In this document: positions 46,793 through 57,585 of the stretch, piece by piece
Layout: each line of letters opens with the position of its first letter
Position numbering within the stretch: position 1 is the first letter of the stretch
From: Pestalotiopsis fici W106-1
Lineage: Eukaryota; Ascomycota; Sordariomycetes; Amphisphaeriales; Sporocadaceae
Reading direction: 5' to 3'
Assembly: GCF_000516985.1 (NCBI RefSeq)
Contig: NW_006917101.1
Span: 1 to 64,000, forward strand
Length of the DNA: 64,000 bases
Notes under the pieces: model-generated
The model's input: the letters and a program-made list of their open reading frames with translations, nothing else
Databases searched by the model: none
Told to the model about the DNA's origin: nothing
Made by a program: the position numbers and the translations under genes

Positions 46793-48584
46793 TCGGCCTG
46801 CGTATATTTTTTGCTCTGCAGCATGCTGGACATTCAGTGATTGAGCTCTCCAACCCGATGGGACCAATTTCTTTATTCTCTCACTCAAGGACGGTTATCA
46901 GAAGGTTCCTCGCCTCCGATCATACCTCATGACGCAATGATTAGACGACACGAACATGACGGGGATAGATTCCTTTCACCATTGCTTCCATATTTTCTAT
47001 TCTTGCTTTTTTCGAAAAATGCTCACCACAACCGCTTAACTCACTTCTACTACAATATCATATTGCGCTCGTCTTTTATCAGGCAAATACCAAGAAACAA
47101 AACCAGTGGCGTATCGACCGTTGGGATTCCTGCTCTATCTATTATCTGGCAACGCACAAACATCACTCTTTTTCGTCTCTCTTTCTCTACTTGGTGCATT
47201 TAACTCGGCGTCAATGCGACTCTTGGTCGAGAATCTTTCTCAGATTCTTCAGAGTTTAAGGAAAGGGGGAAAAAGAAAAAGAAAAAGAAAAAAAAGGGTT
47301 GGAAAATAAAAAAGGAAAGAAGAATTTAACGACGCTCACGACTTTGATGGATGGTTTGGCACACATTTTCCTCGGTATGTGGGAATCACGCGAAGAAAAT
47401 TAGAGAGACTTTATCATACACCTGTGAAAGATCAGAAACAAGGAATTAGGGGGGGTTATTTGGTGACAAGGACATGAAAAGGAAGCAAGCAAAAAAGGAC
47501 TCCTAACCCACCCAGCACATCTTTTGTATAATAGAGAGCCAGGCCCTGGTTGATATTAGTTAAGAAAATAAAACATAGGAGCCAGCTTCATGGGTGATTG
47601 AAAACTAATAGAGTATTCCACTCGGGATCCTGTTTTCTTTCCTTGCCATGTCTCACTTCTTTCCCTTTCTCTCCTGTCTGTACTTGTCTACTGGAGCGAT
47701 GTCCTTGTTTTCCATCTCCTATGTGGCGGATCTCCAGAGGAGTTGCTCAACCGTGAAGCCGAGGTCAAACTACCTAACCTAGAATTCTAGTGCAAGAGGG
47801 GTCAAAAGGGCCATGATCCTTTTGCCCCTTTTTCGTTCAAACTCGTACAATCCCCGTAGAGAAATGGTGGTTGTATTCCAGGTTTTCTGCCTTTCCATGC
47901 TCCGTCCATGGAGCGGAGGGCTAAGGGCATGAAATGGTCATTGGGCTGATGAGCACACATCACATCGTGGCCAGGGGCTGTGGGCCCAAGGAAACGTCAT
48001 TTCTTGCACCTGGTAAGTTGGTTCACCCTTGGAAAACCCAGAGCGTAATTGCTAGGACGCAGGTCTCCATCGGTGGCATGGAGGATTATTATGATAACTA
48101 CACACTGTAGCTCAACCCAGTACTGCGGATATATGCGTTACAACACAAAGGTGTTTGGTTCAGGGTGCTTCATTATTGAATTAGGGCAAACTATCTATTG
48201 ACAAATGAAAAGATGAAAATGAAATTGAATACATCACAATTTTGAGGAAGTACATTGGTATCTACTACATCCCGACCTGTCCTATCCAAGGAAGGCGTTT
48301 GATATCTATATAATGATAAACAATGCCATGTAACATGAGGCTGTCTTTGCTCGCGTACAGTACTAATCTGTCCCACCATCCCATTATCATTCCAATCGTC
48401 TTTTCTTTGGGGGGCCATGTCAGATTCCCAGGTAAGTGGGCCGTAAGCACCATGAAATTGTCTTTCGATGATCGTGAAAAAACACAGAATGTTGCGCCGT
48501 TGATGCAGAAATTCCTGTCTGATGCATGAAGTCGAGACCGCAGCCAGGAGCAACAAGCCCTCTGCAGCCATTCCGGTTCGTAGA

Positions 48585-48604
48585 GTTCGTTCGTTCGTTC
48601 GTTC
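48585..48604. repeat. GTTC tetranucleotide repeat, five copies
   Basis: Five perfect tandem GTTC units in the presumed 3' UTR of the coiled-coil gene (GAAC repeats in the mRNA sense), 15 nt from the hairpin at 48620-48659. Confidence 0.9.
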
Positions 48605-48619
48605 TTGACTTTAAGTTGT

Positions 48620-48659
48620 GGCTCCTGTGAGTGCTCAGCACTCACAATATGCAGGAGCC
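48620..48659 (-). other. Long hairpin immediately downstream of a stop codon
   Basis: GGCTCCTG (48620-48627) pairs perfectly with CAGGAGCC (48652-48659), and inside it TGAGTGCT (48628-48635) pairs perfectly with AGCACTCA (48637-48644) around a single-base loop. A one-sided 7-nt bulge (48645-48651) separates the stems. On the mRNA the structure begins two nucleotides after the TAA at 48664-48662. It could be a 3' UTR protein-binding or stability element. Confidence 0.7.
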
Positions 48660-48661
48660 CT

Positions 48662-50691
48662 TTATTCCCTGATGGCGTCAACCTCCTCGGGCTTCTTGCC
48701 AGCTCCGGACCAGTTCTGCCAGCCACCAAACCAGCTGGCGCGCTTGTTCTCGGCCGCCTTTCTATCCGACTCTTCCTGTACCAGCCTCAACGGTCTCGGC
48801 TTGTTACCGGCGAACGTAGCGCCTTGCTTCTCACCGGTGTGGCTGTAGCCTCCTGCTGAGCTGATGGTCCTAGGCGGGCTCTGGCTCACGCTGGTACCTT
48901 CAGTGACAGAGTCACCACTCACGCTGCTCGTCTCGCTGCGCATTCCGGGGAAGTTACCCGCCGTTGGTGCACCGCTGCTGGAAGAAACTACGCGAGGCGA
49001 GCCCGTGCCGTTAAAGAACTGGGCGCTGTTGCGAGGGTTGGACAGCGTGGGCGAAATGGGGCCCATTGGGCCGTCGGGTCCCTTGTACATGGCGTTCACT
49101 ATGCCCGCTGCACTGGGGTACTGCTCGCTCATGGGACGTCCAGCACGCCTTGTCGAAGCAGCTCTGGACATACCTATCGGAATGCTAGGGGCCGTTTCGG
49201 GGTTGTTGTGCAGAGTATTGTTCGAAGATGGCATGAAGGTCATGGGTCGGGGCTTGCGAACTGGTGGCGCCGTGGTGGAACCTGTGGCCATGGACTTTGC
49301 ACGCTGGATGAACGATGCGTTAGCATCGGACTTGTCGGACGGTGCGGGCGGGAGCTCCTTGTTTACATTTGCGCCTCCAGCCTTGGCATCGGTAGATTGG
49401 TCAAGAATGTGCTCAAACTCTTGGTGCTGAAGCAGACGCTCGATAATCTTGTTAATGTAGAGAGTCAGAGCCTTATTCTGGTCCTTTAGCACGCGCAGCT
49501 CGCCCTCGAGGCGACGCTGATGGTCGCCATCGTCGGCATGCGACATGGCTGAGTCGTCGGCAACATCACCAAGCTCGTCAGCAAGAGTGCCGCCAGCGGT
49601 GGTATCCTTGTCTCCGCCAGAGCTAGGGCGGCCCTCAAGTGCATCGAGAGCATCCTGGTGGGCACTGACGCCCATATAGCTGAAGTCACCCTTGCCAAAG
49701 TCGCCAGTCAGAGTCTTTTCTTGCAGTAGCAGCTGGTACGACTCATTGTCCTCCATCAGTCGTGCATTCGCCATGCGAGCCTCCATAAGGAGTCGCTCAA
49801 CTTCGTGCAAGCGACCACCGCCCTGGTTCTCCGACTCAACCAGCTTAATCTGTGCCTCGGCAAGCTCAAGGCGGAGAGACTCGATGAGCTTGTCCTTCTG
49901 GAGGAGGAACTTGGAGTTGTTCCTGGAGTCGCTGCGAGTGATTGACGAAGGGGGTGCGAAGCTGCCATTGTCCACACTTGGCGAGGCATTGTTGGCTTTG
50001 GGGCTATATTAGTATACAGTGAAACAGTAGAGAGTAGAGGTCCAAGAAGCTTACAGTGTCTCGATGACCGTCCGTCGTCCTCGACATTTCTCTGGTTAAT
50101 AGTATCCTTCAGCCTGTTGATAACGGTCTGCATCTCTTCCTCCTTGTTGGCCATGTCCTCCTTCTCCTTGAGGATCTTGCTCTTCTCGGCCTCGTAGATG
50201 GTCTCCATCTCCCGCATTTGCCTGGCGGATTCCCGCTTCTCGTTGCGCAGTGCCTCGATCTGCTCCTCGCTCTCGTGGCAGCGCTCCTCAAGCTTGGCCT
50301 GCTCCTTCAGGGCCTCGTCGAGTCTAGACTGCAGGACATCGGTCTGCTTTCTGTACTGTTCTGCGGCAGCGTCTGCCTTTTCCAGTCTAGCCTTGAGGTC
50401 CTCGACGATGGCAGCAGCCTCTGCGCGTGCGAGTTCTTCAGCTTCGCTTGTGGGGATGCTCAGGGAGGACGAGCCGCGGTGCATGGCAGAGCGCGCAGAG
50501 ACAGGAGTGCCTGTCCTGATGGAACCTCTCCTTGCGGGCGTACCAGCGCCGGCAGCAGCATTTTGAGCAGCCGATGAAGCACCAGAAATAGAGCCACGTG
50601 CCTGGCGTGCGGCAGAGGGCGAGGGCGACGACGAGGTGGCAGCGGCGGTGTTGGGTCCCGCGGTGGGCGGCTTCCTAGTCGCGGTGGACAT
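48662..50691 (-). CDS. Large coiled-coil protein of unknown function
   Basis: Two exons, 50691-50055 and 49995-48662, encode 656 aa. Intron 1 (59 nt) uses gtaagc and the acceptor ccaaag; the nearer tatag would break the frame. Residues 1-80 are low-complexity A/S/P/G/R. About residues 80-210 form a long coiled coil (EAEELARAEAAAIVEDLK onward, heptad-like E/K/L/A pattern). A second coiled coil follows at about 230-300 (LLQKDKLIESLRLELAEAQ) and a shorter one near 375-400. The C-terminal 250 residues are S/P/G/T-rich and disordered, ending with KPRPLRLVQEE and a conserved-looking RASWFGGWQNW tail. No motor, CAP-Gly or membrane segment is visible. A scaffold or cytoskeletal role is inferred from coiled coils only. 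Confidence 0.78.
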
Positions 50692-53585
50692 GGCAGCAAA
50701 TCGATACGGTGAACCTTAAAAGCGCGGTGAGCGGTGGGTTGCTTTTTGTCTTTTCCTTTTGGGTTGCCCGCGCGCTGTGTGGTGCAGATAGCATATATCT
50801 AAAGATATGCTGTCTGTCTGTGTCCGTCTCAAACAAACAGACGATACTTTGGGGGGTTGCTTTTTTGGGGGTGTGGTTGAGTAGGAAGGGGAAAAAAAAA
50901 AGATAGCTGTTAGGTTGGCATAAAGAAGGAATGGATTTCCCAGGATTTTGACCGATTCCAGTCGGGGTGTTGATGGATGATTTGATTCGATGTTGACTGG
51001 CGGTGGTTTCCCTCGTGCTCAGCCGTTGCCGCAGTCTCCCCCCCTTTGGAAAGTGGACTAGTACGGAACAGCACTGGCCTAGTCTGGGCTGCGTCGGCCT
51101 AGTAATCCAGGGTTGGGTGTCGGTAGCGCCGGTTTGGGCCTCTCTGTTGACAGGGCAGAACAGAACAGAGCAGCCAGCAGCGTAGAGCAGAGTGGGCAGG
51201 GCTCAGCACGCAAGCAAAGCACTGAAAAAGTCAAAGCCAAGGAAAAAGCCAAAGAGAAGCTTGAACTTTGGCGGATAATACTAGGTACAATGAAAAGCTG
51301 AAGTACAAACGAAGAGGATGGTGTGTAAGCCCGAAAGCCCCAAAAGTAGCTCGCTCGCTCCTGTTTTTAACGCAGATAGCGTAAAATATATCTAAATATG
51401 TAACTTCACTTTTTAGATCAATCTGTCATGAGCTGTGGTCGGCAGCTGTGTGAAATGTTGGTAACCTCGACGTAGGTAAAGTACCACCACTGTTTCGCAC
51501 AGCTTGTCTCTTGTCAGAAGAATGCGGTAAGTCGTCCGGTCCCAGGAGGAGTCGCCCAGGAGCCAACGTAAACTTGTTTGCTAATCTGACCCATGGGAAA
51601 AGAAACAGACCACAAGAAGCAAAAACCCGTACAGCGCAGTCCGCCATATGATCCGAGAGATCCTCAGTGCATCTTGCAGGTCCCTCGGGCCAGGATTTGT
51701 GCAGTGCCAGTTTGATGGATGCGTTGGCGATCCCGACCTTTGTTAGGCGGTGGCCAGTCCCGCACCATCCAACTCGATAGTGTGAGACAGCCGTTGCAAT
51801 CTACACGCCTGCAATCGCTAGTTGTCTGTATACTTTGCACATGGAATAGAATTATGAATGAATGGGCTTGGAGCACTGCGCATTTTCGATAAACTATCAC
51901 GGTCAAAGATTTTTGAGAAAAACCTTACAGTGGTTACCTTGGATACCTTGTCTGTGTAAGTAGTACTTCTGAAGACTCGTTTCCATGCGTCTGGTGCTCA
52001 CTTTGGCTCGGATGTCCCCCCAGGGCTTGCAAGTACATAACAATTCATTCATCCATCATCCATGGTAACTGGGGGGGGGCATTGTCCGCTAGACGCTACA
52101 TCCTGGGAGACGCACCTGGGGTGTCCTCACTCGCTGCCAGGCACCCGATACATGCATTACATGTTCAAGCTTCCGTCTGCATCAACAACGAGTAATTTAG
52201 TGCATCATTTCGGGTCACTCGCTGAAACACGACACTCGACTTCAAATTTGGCAAATGCATCATGAAGATGATGATTCTCAAGAGACCCCCCAGAGAATAC
52301 GTGTACAAAGTATTGCTTGGATTTCTGTGGCGCTGAGCGTGTCTCTTGACTCCATGGCCTTTTCCAGTGATAGGTTAGTAGTAGCCTCGACCGTCTGGTT
52401 GGCGTTGGGGGAACCCTTTGTCCTAACGTAGCCTCCAAGCACAGTACACCTAGAGACTCCACCCCACACAATGCCATTCATTGATCAGTGTTGTCTCGCC
52501 CGGCACTCAACTCTGTTCGTAAGCAGTAATTTCAGAGTTTATGCACATGGATTGCAGCCTCCCTTGACGCCCATGTGATAATGCCAGCCAGTCGTACAGT
52601 CTGTCTCTTCGCCTGTCCTCACTTCTCAAGTCATCTCGTAGTGATTGATACTTTTGCCTGTACTCTTTTCCTTCCCTACCAAACCTCTTCCATCATTGCC
52701 TATTCCACCCGTGGTCGGGGGAACATTTTCGACCACGTTGCATTGTCTCCATTGAGCGAATTTGCCCACTATTGGTCTCCATACATACACACTCACCGAC
52801 TGCGTTGCTGGGTACGTTGAGGCATCTACCGTACCACGTGATAAGCTATCCCTTTTACCTGCTGCTGGTTGTGGATTCGGGAGGATGCCGGACAAGAGAC
52901 CACTCAAGAAACATGGGAATAGAAACAATTGCTACGGTCATTGCGGAACTTTAAATCAAAAGAAATGATAGGTTTGTTTCAGCCGAAATCTACACATTAC
53001 CATCGAACTCTACATGTTATTCGGGACGTCATGCATTGTAGATTACCAAACGTTGAATGCCACTGTGTAGAGTACTTTATGTTCCGAGGCGGGACAATTA
53101 TCCGCTGTCAAAGTCAGACACGAAAAAAAGGAAAAGAAAAAGAAAAAAAAAACCATCGGGTCCAATTATTACCCGGAGTCTAACGCGGAACATCGTTGAC
53201 CCTGTACAAAATATCTTGTCCAACTCTGGCTTGGGCGGTACCGTTCGACCATGCGTATGCAACCATAGAATTCAATTGTAATCACAACACAATAGCAGGA
53301 CGACATTTGTAAATCGAAGAAACAAATAAATTGGGTATCACTTGTGCTGCCTCGTCCAAAGCGAGGTGCCTTTACTGTTCATGTCGCAAGTTGACATTCG
53401 GCATCAGATTTCGTTCATCTACTCGACTATATCTCTGGACGCCGGGTGATCGTGAAGCCTCGAATGCCGGATGAGTGCAGATACGCACTACATGAGCCGA
53501 CCGAGATGGACAAACATCATTCCCATTTTTTACCCCAGACCAGTATCCCTAACGCCTTCCGAAATTCGAAGATTGCATGTCAAAT
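50692..53585. other. 2.9 kb intergenic region
   Basis: Upstream DNA of the coiled-coil gene and 3' flank of the eL30 gene. It contains a G run near 52070-52079, A/G tracts near 50888-50902 and 53125-53151, and a short imperfect palindrome around 50791-50810. Small open frames are not protein-like. No gene or RNA recognised. Confidence 0.45.
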
Positions 53586-54159
53586 TTACGACTGCTGGTC
53601 GGCAAGGATGTCGGAGTCACCAGCGTCAAGGACGGCCATGGTGCTGCAGCGGAAGAGCTTACCGCAGGCGGTACCGAGCTCAATCTGTAGGAGAGGTTCA
53701 GGTTAGCTACTGATTTTGCCCTCCAAAGTCTACATGAGACTTTTTCGCTGGGTAGACACGACGCAGACGAGTAAGTCTGCATCGGCCGAATGCAAGCGGA
53801 CATGGTCGACTACAGTTGCCCGTGGTTCGACCAATTCACCGTCCTGCAAAGAATTGTAATGTACTTACGTTGTTGCCGCTGAAGTGGTGGACGGGAGCCT
53901 TGGACAGCATAGAGTAGTACTCAAGCTCAGACTTGCGCAGCGGGGGGGTGTTGCCGGCAATGATGACGAGCTTGGCCTTGCCAGCACGGAGGGACTTGAG
54001 GGTCGACTTGTAGCCCAGGGTGACCTTTCCAGACTTCATCACTGTGGAAGCAGTTAGCATCAAAATACAAACGATCCTTGCGCAGCGGCGGGGTCTCTTA
54101 CCAAGCGCCAGGCGCGAGGAGAGGGAGTTGGCATCCTTCTTGTTCTTCTTGGGGGCCAT
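53586..54159 (-). CDS. RPL30: 60S ribosomal protein eL30
   Basis: Three exons on the minus strand, 54159-54102, 54041-53869 and 53684-53586, give 109 aa, the usual length. MAPKKNKK at the N-terminus, then [30 protein letters not shown] and [11 protein letters not shown] are diagnostic of the L30e fold, a large-subunit protein that binds kink-turn RNA. Intron 1 is 60 nt; intron 2 is 184 nt, long for this gene set, and contains two perfect hairpins (see separate entries). In S. cerevisiae L30 binds its own pre-mRNA and represses splicing; whether that applies here is unknown. The gene is divergent from the uL16 gene, with 387 nt between start codons. Confidence 0.96.
53725..53743 (-). other. 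Perfect 7-bp hairpin in eL30 intron 2
   Basis: AAAGTCT (53725-53731) pairs with AGACTTT (53737-53743) around a 5-nt loop, inside the 184-nt intron 53685-53868. Confidence 0.6.
53760..53783 (-). other. 9-bp hairpin in eL30 intron 2
   Basis: GACGCAGAC (53760-53768) pairs with GTCTGCATC (53775-53783) across a 6-nt loop, with one G-T/U wobble. It lies 16 nt from the second hairpin in the same intron. Confidence 0.6.
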
Positions 54160-54546
54160 TGTGACTGGTGGTGCTGGTCGACTTGACGGTTGGTTCTGGT
54201 GTTTGTCGTTGGGCGTGAGGAAAAAAAAGATCCGAACTTTCAAGTCGGAGTATTTGTGAATTTTTGATTTCAGTCTGCTCTGGGTCCCCACTAGCTCGAC
54301 TGGTCTGCACGTGCCCCAGAATTTGCGGTTGCAAAGGGCAGGCACCCTAAGGCTCCACTTTTGAGGCAAAGTGCTGATTGGTCAGCTTACTGAGCCTACC
54401 ACATTCTGTGACTCCCGCAAAAGTTGCCTCTGGTTGATTTCTAAGCCAGGTAAGGAATTCCTTCAAAAGTGGGCAGCCTCTCACCACTTGACGACATCAA
54501 CCACCCCAACCCACACCCAGCAACACCATCGTGAAATACCGTCAAG
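54160..54546. promoter_or_regulatory. Bidirectional promoter of ribosomal protein genes eL30 and uL16
   Basis: 387 nt between divergent ribosomal protein starts. Candidate elements: palindromic GCACGTGC at 54307-54314 (E-box core), ACCCTAA at 54344-54350 (telobox/homolE-like), ATTGG at 54377-54381 (inverted CCAAT) and TGTGACTC at 54417-54424, one mismatch from the inverted HomolD box (CAGTCACA) known from S. pombe ribosomal protein promoters. Shared control of both genes is likely from the layout; the individual sites are only sequence matches. Confidence 0.6.
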
Positions 54547-55549
54547 ATGGCTCGTCGTCCGGCTCGTTGCTACCGATACTGCAAGAACAAGGTGAGTTTG
54601 AGCTGAAGACCGGACTCCTCGATTTTTTCTCCTATCCGACGACCTACCCGATCCGAACGACCCGATATTTGCGCGCCTACGAGACAAAAATTTGGTTATC
54701 TTGGAACGAATCATCATCATCACTGCGACGGCAGAGCATCAAACTTGTATTTCTGGTCGGCAACCAAGGCAAATATCGGGTCGTTTGATCGCGAGGACGT
54801 AGTCATTTGGGGAGGATTCGTGCGAATGGAATCTTGCAGAGGCTGACCTGACAAATGTAGCCGTATCCCAAGTCCCGGTTCAACCGTGGTGTCCCTGACC
54901 CCAAGATCCGAATCTTCGATCTGGGCCGCAAGCGCGCCAAGGTTGACGACTTCCCGCTATGCATCCACATGGTCTCCAACGAGTACGAGCAGCTCTCCTC
55001 TGAGGCTCTCGAGGCTGCCCGTATCTGCGCCAACAAGTACCTTGTCAAGTACGCCGGAAAGGAGGGTTTCCACCTGCGCGTCCGCGCTCACCCTTACCAC
55101 GTCGTCCGTATCAACAAGATGTTGTCTTGCGCTGGTGCCGATAGACTGCAGACCGGTATGCGTGGTGCCTGGGGTAAGCCCAACGGCACTGTCGCCCGTG
55201 TCAACATTGGTCAGATCATCATGAGCGTCCGTACTCGTGACTCTAGTAAGTTATCCCGGGTTGCGGCACACCAGCCGCCATGACTGGATATGTCCGTCGA
55301 AATCTAACCATGCTTCTAGACCGTGCTATCGCTCTTGAGGCTCTCCGCCGCTCGCAGTACAAGTTCCCCGGTCGCCAAAAGATCATCATCTCCAAGAACT
55401 GGGGTTTCACTCCCCTCCGCCGCGAGGAGTACCTGGAGAAGGTCGCCGCTGGCCGCGTCAAGGTCGACGGTGCCTACGTTCAGTTCCTTACCAACCACGG
55501 CAACCTGGAGAACAACATGAAGCGTTTCCCCGACGCTTTCCAGGCTTAG
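54547..55549 (+). CDS. RPL10: 60S ribosomal protein uL16 (L10)
   Basis: Three exons, 54547-54591, 54861-55245 and 55320-55549, encode 219 aa, the expected length. [20 protein letters not shown], then [24 protein letters not shown] and [16 protein letters not shown] are signature uL16 blocks; the second spans the loop near the peptidyl-transferase centre. uL16 is loaded late in 60S maturation in the cytoplasm. Exon 1 holds only 15 codons, as is common for this gene. Intron 1 is 269 nt, much longer than intron 2 (74 nt), and contains a 17-bp perfect inverted repeat. Intron 2 also has a short GCGGC/GCCGC hairpin. Confidence 0.97.
54656..54785 (+). repeat. 17-bp perfect inverted repeat inside uL16 intron 1
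   Basis: AACGACCCGATATTTGC at 54656-54672 is exactly complementary in reverse to GCAAATATCGGGTCGTT at 54769-54785, with 96 nt between. Beyond a small bulge, flanking GATC words (54650-54653 and 54787-54790) extend the pairing. The stem would fold the middle of the 269-nt intron into one domain. Confidence 0.85.
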
Positions 55550-57585
55550 AGGATGTTCTGTCGTGTGTCATGAGAAGCAACGGGAAATGGACTGGCGTTT
55601 GATTCGGCTACCAACATAGCACTGTACTGTGAAATGGGCAGTCAATTGAGGATCTTTGCATTTGCACCACAATCACTATACTTTCCGATATCCACAATGC
55701 TTGCAAATTTGTGCATGTGTTTTCCGCGTTGTGAATGTAAATTCTCGAAAACCTAGAGTCACTTACGATGTATTGTATGTACATCTCGTTCATGGTGGCA
55801 TATTTTGACCAAGAGATCATCTCGAACCAGCGTCCTGGGCTCCGTCACCAAACATGGAAAGATGCCTGAGGATATATCGGGATGGCCGTTAACTCTGCGA
55901 CCTCGGCGACAGTATCGTCTGCGGGAGAGTTGTGTTTAGAACAATCGAGCGATACAAGCCCGAATCGCAGTCCAGTCTGGAGCGTTTGTCCCGAATGAGA
56001 TCATCAGAAAGTCCGCAAAAGGACCGTCGTGTTAATCATAGCGCAAAGTCCGAGTCATTGTCAACGTGCAGACCCTGTTTCTATCATTTGGACATTGACT
56101 GGATACTTTGCAAGTGCTTTGACAGCTCGGCTCCAACAGCCAGGTAGAGTAGGTCCAAGGCCTAGTGTTTGAGCATGGTGAGCAATCCATTCCTTCTCGA
56201 GCTGTCATCTCTTGCTATTTAGTTTCGTTGGGGCTGCATACCCGCCAGACTAGAAGATAGTAGTAGTTATGCTGTTTGTATGCCTACACGGATGTAGGAA
56301 CGTGCCAAACGTTATCAAGAGTTGTGCATTAGTTGAACCGTTTTCTCTTGATAGAAGAAATCCTAAAAACCGTTACGACAAGCGCCCGTTCTGTTTGATT
56401 ACTATGCAGTATTCCGGTTCCGTACGATGAATAGATCCTCCTGTCGCAGCATTGTAGTGTACGGGTACGCAGGCGCAGATGCGCGTCAGTTTGCGATTAT
56501 CTGATGCAAGAGAGTGGACTTTTGGCCCTGGGGGTGGTCGGGGGAGCGATTCCGGCCTGTTTTCTTGCACCTAATCGGAAACCGGGCGTCGAGGGTTGAT
56601 AAGCTCTTTTGGCGCGGCGAGCGCTGATAAGCTGCCCAAGCTGCTTTAACCTGATCCACCCCCCGCCCAGCTCATCACCAGACTGGATGACAACATAGAA
56701 CGACCATCCCAGCGCAAGCAGAGCGGCAGCCCGACAACAAAAATGCTCATGTCCCCCATCGTTTTCTTCTTGATCTGATCTCATGTGACTACAAGAATAA
56801 ATATTCCACGTTCATTCCGTGTCGTTTGCTGACCGCTTCTCGTTGCCCCTGAGCCGAAAGTCTGACAGCCTACTGTCAATAGTGGTTGCATTCTTCAACT
56901 CCCGTCCGTCCTCACCCGCTAAAGTCGAAGTGGGGGGCAAGAGCCGTTCCCAAGACAATCAACGACATCAAGACGAACCAACGACCACGCGATCATCAAC
57001 AGGTCCCCCAATCGGACACCTGACTAGAGTTCCGTCATTGGATCGCCATTTCATGAAAATATTCAGCATTTCAGAGAGTCCTTACTGCTCCTCGTCACTT
57101 TGCTACCTATCCTCGCTAAACTAAAACCCCCCAACAACAACGCCCAGACGCCTTTCCCTGTGCCGCATACGTTTGCCTCGTTGGCCCACTATCCCATATA
57201 CTTACACGCCTCAGCTAGCGTCTTGACGCCATCCAGTATAGTTGATTCAACGCCCTCTCACGGTAGCACAACGTATTCTGTTCGGCCCCAAAGATAGGGG
57301 CGCAGTTTCAAATATTGTCAACTTTACATTCTCATCAGCGAGGGGGGCTGTCACGTCTTACTTGCATCAAAGAAGATTTTCCTGCCATCTTACCCACCCG
57401 TCTGCAACACCCCAGGCTCTGTCGATCCCAAGACTCAGCAGCAATACAGACGTGCTATTAATTACCCCCGCAGCCTGGGTGACCACCGACCATCATAAGT
57501 TGGCCGTCCCGCCCGGGTCCCAACGTGGTCGCGCACCCCTTCTCAACATCGAGAGCTTGCAATCTAGACGTATTCATCGCCCATC
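55550..57585. other. 2 kb intergenic region
   Basis: 3' UTR of the uL16 gene and upstream DNA of the next plus-strand gene; from about 56,800 it becomes pyrimidine-rich, leader-like DNA. A 95-codon minus ORF with an ATG at 56784 has no recognisable family and is not called. Confidence 0.45.

Larger units (their letters stand above)
46793..48661. other. 1.9 kb convergent intergenic region
   Basis: This holds the 3' UTRs of the zinc-finger gene (+) and coiled-coil gene (-). It contains an A/G run at about 47268-47296, and at its right end a GTTC repeat and a long hairpin annotated separately. No coding region recognised. Confidence 0.5.

Noticed and set aside
56497..56784. 95-codon minus-strand ORF with a real ATG
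   Set aside because: Short, no recognisable family or splice context, and located in the flank of a ribosomal protein gene; insufficient support.
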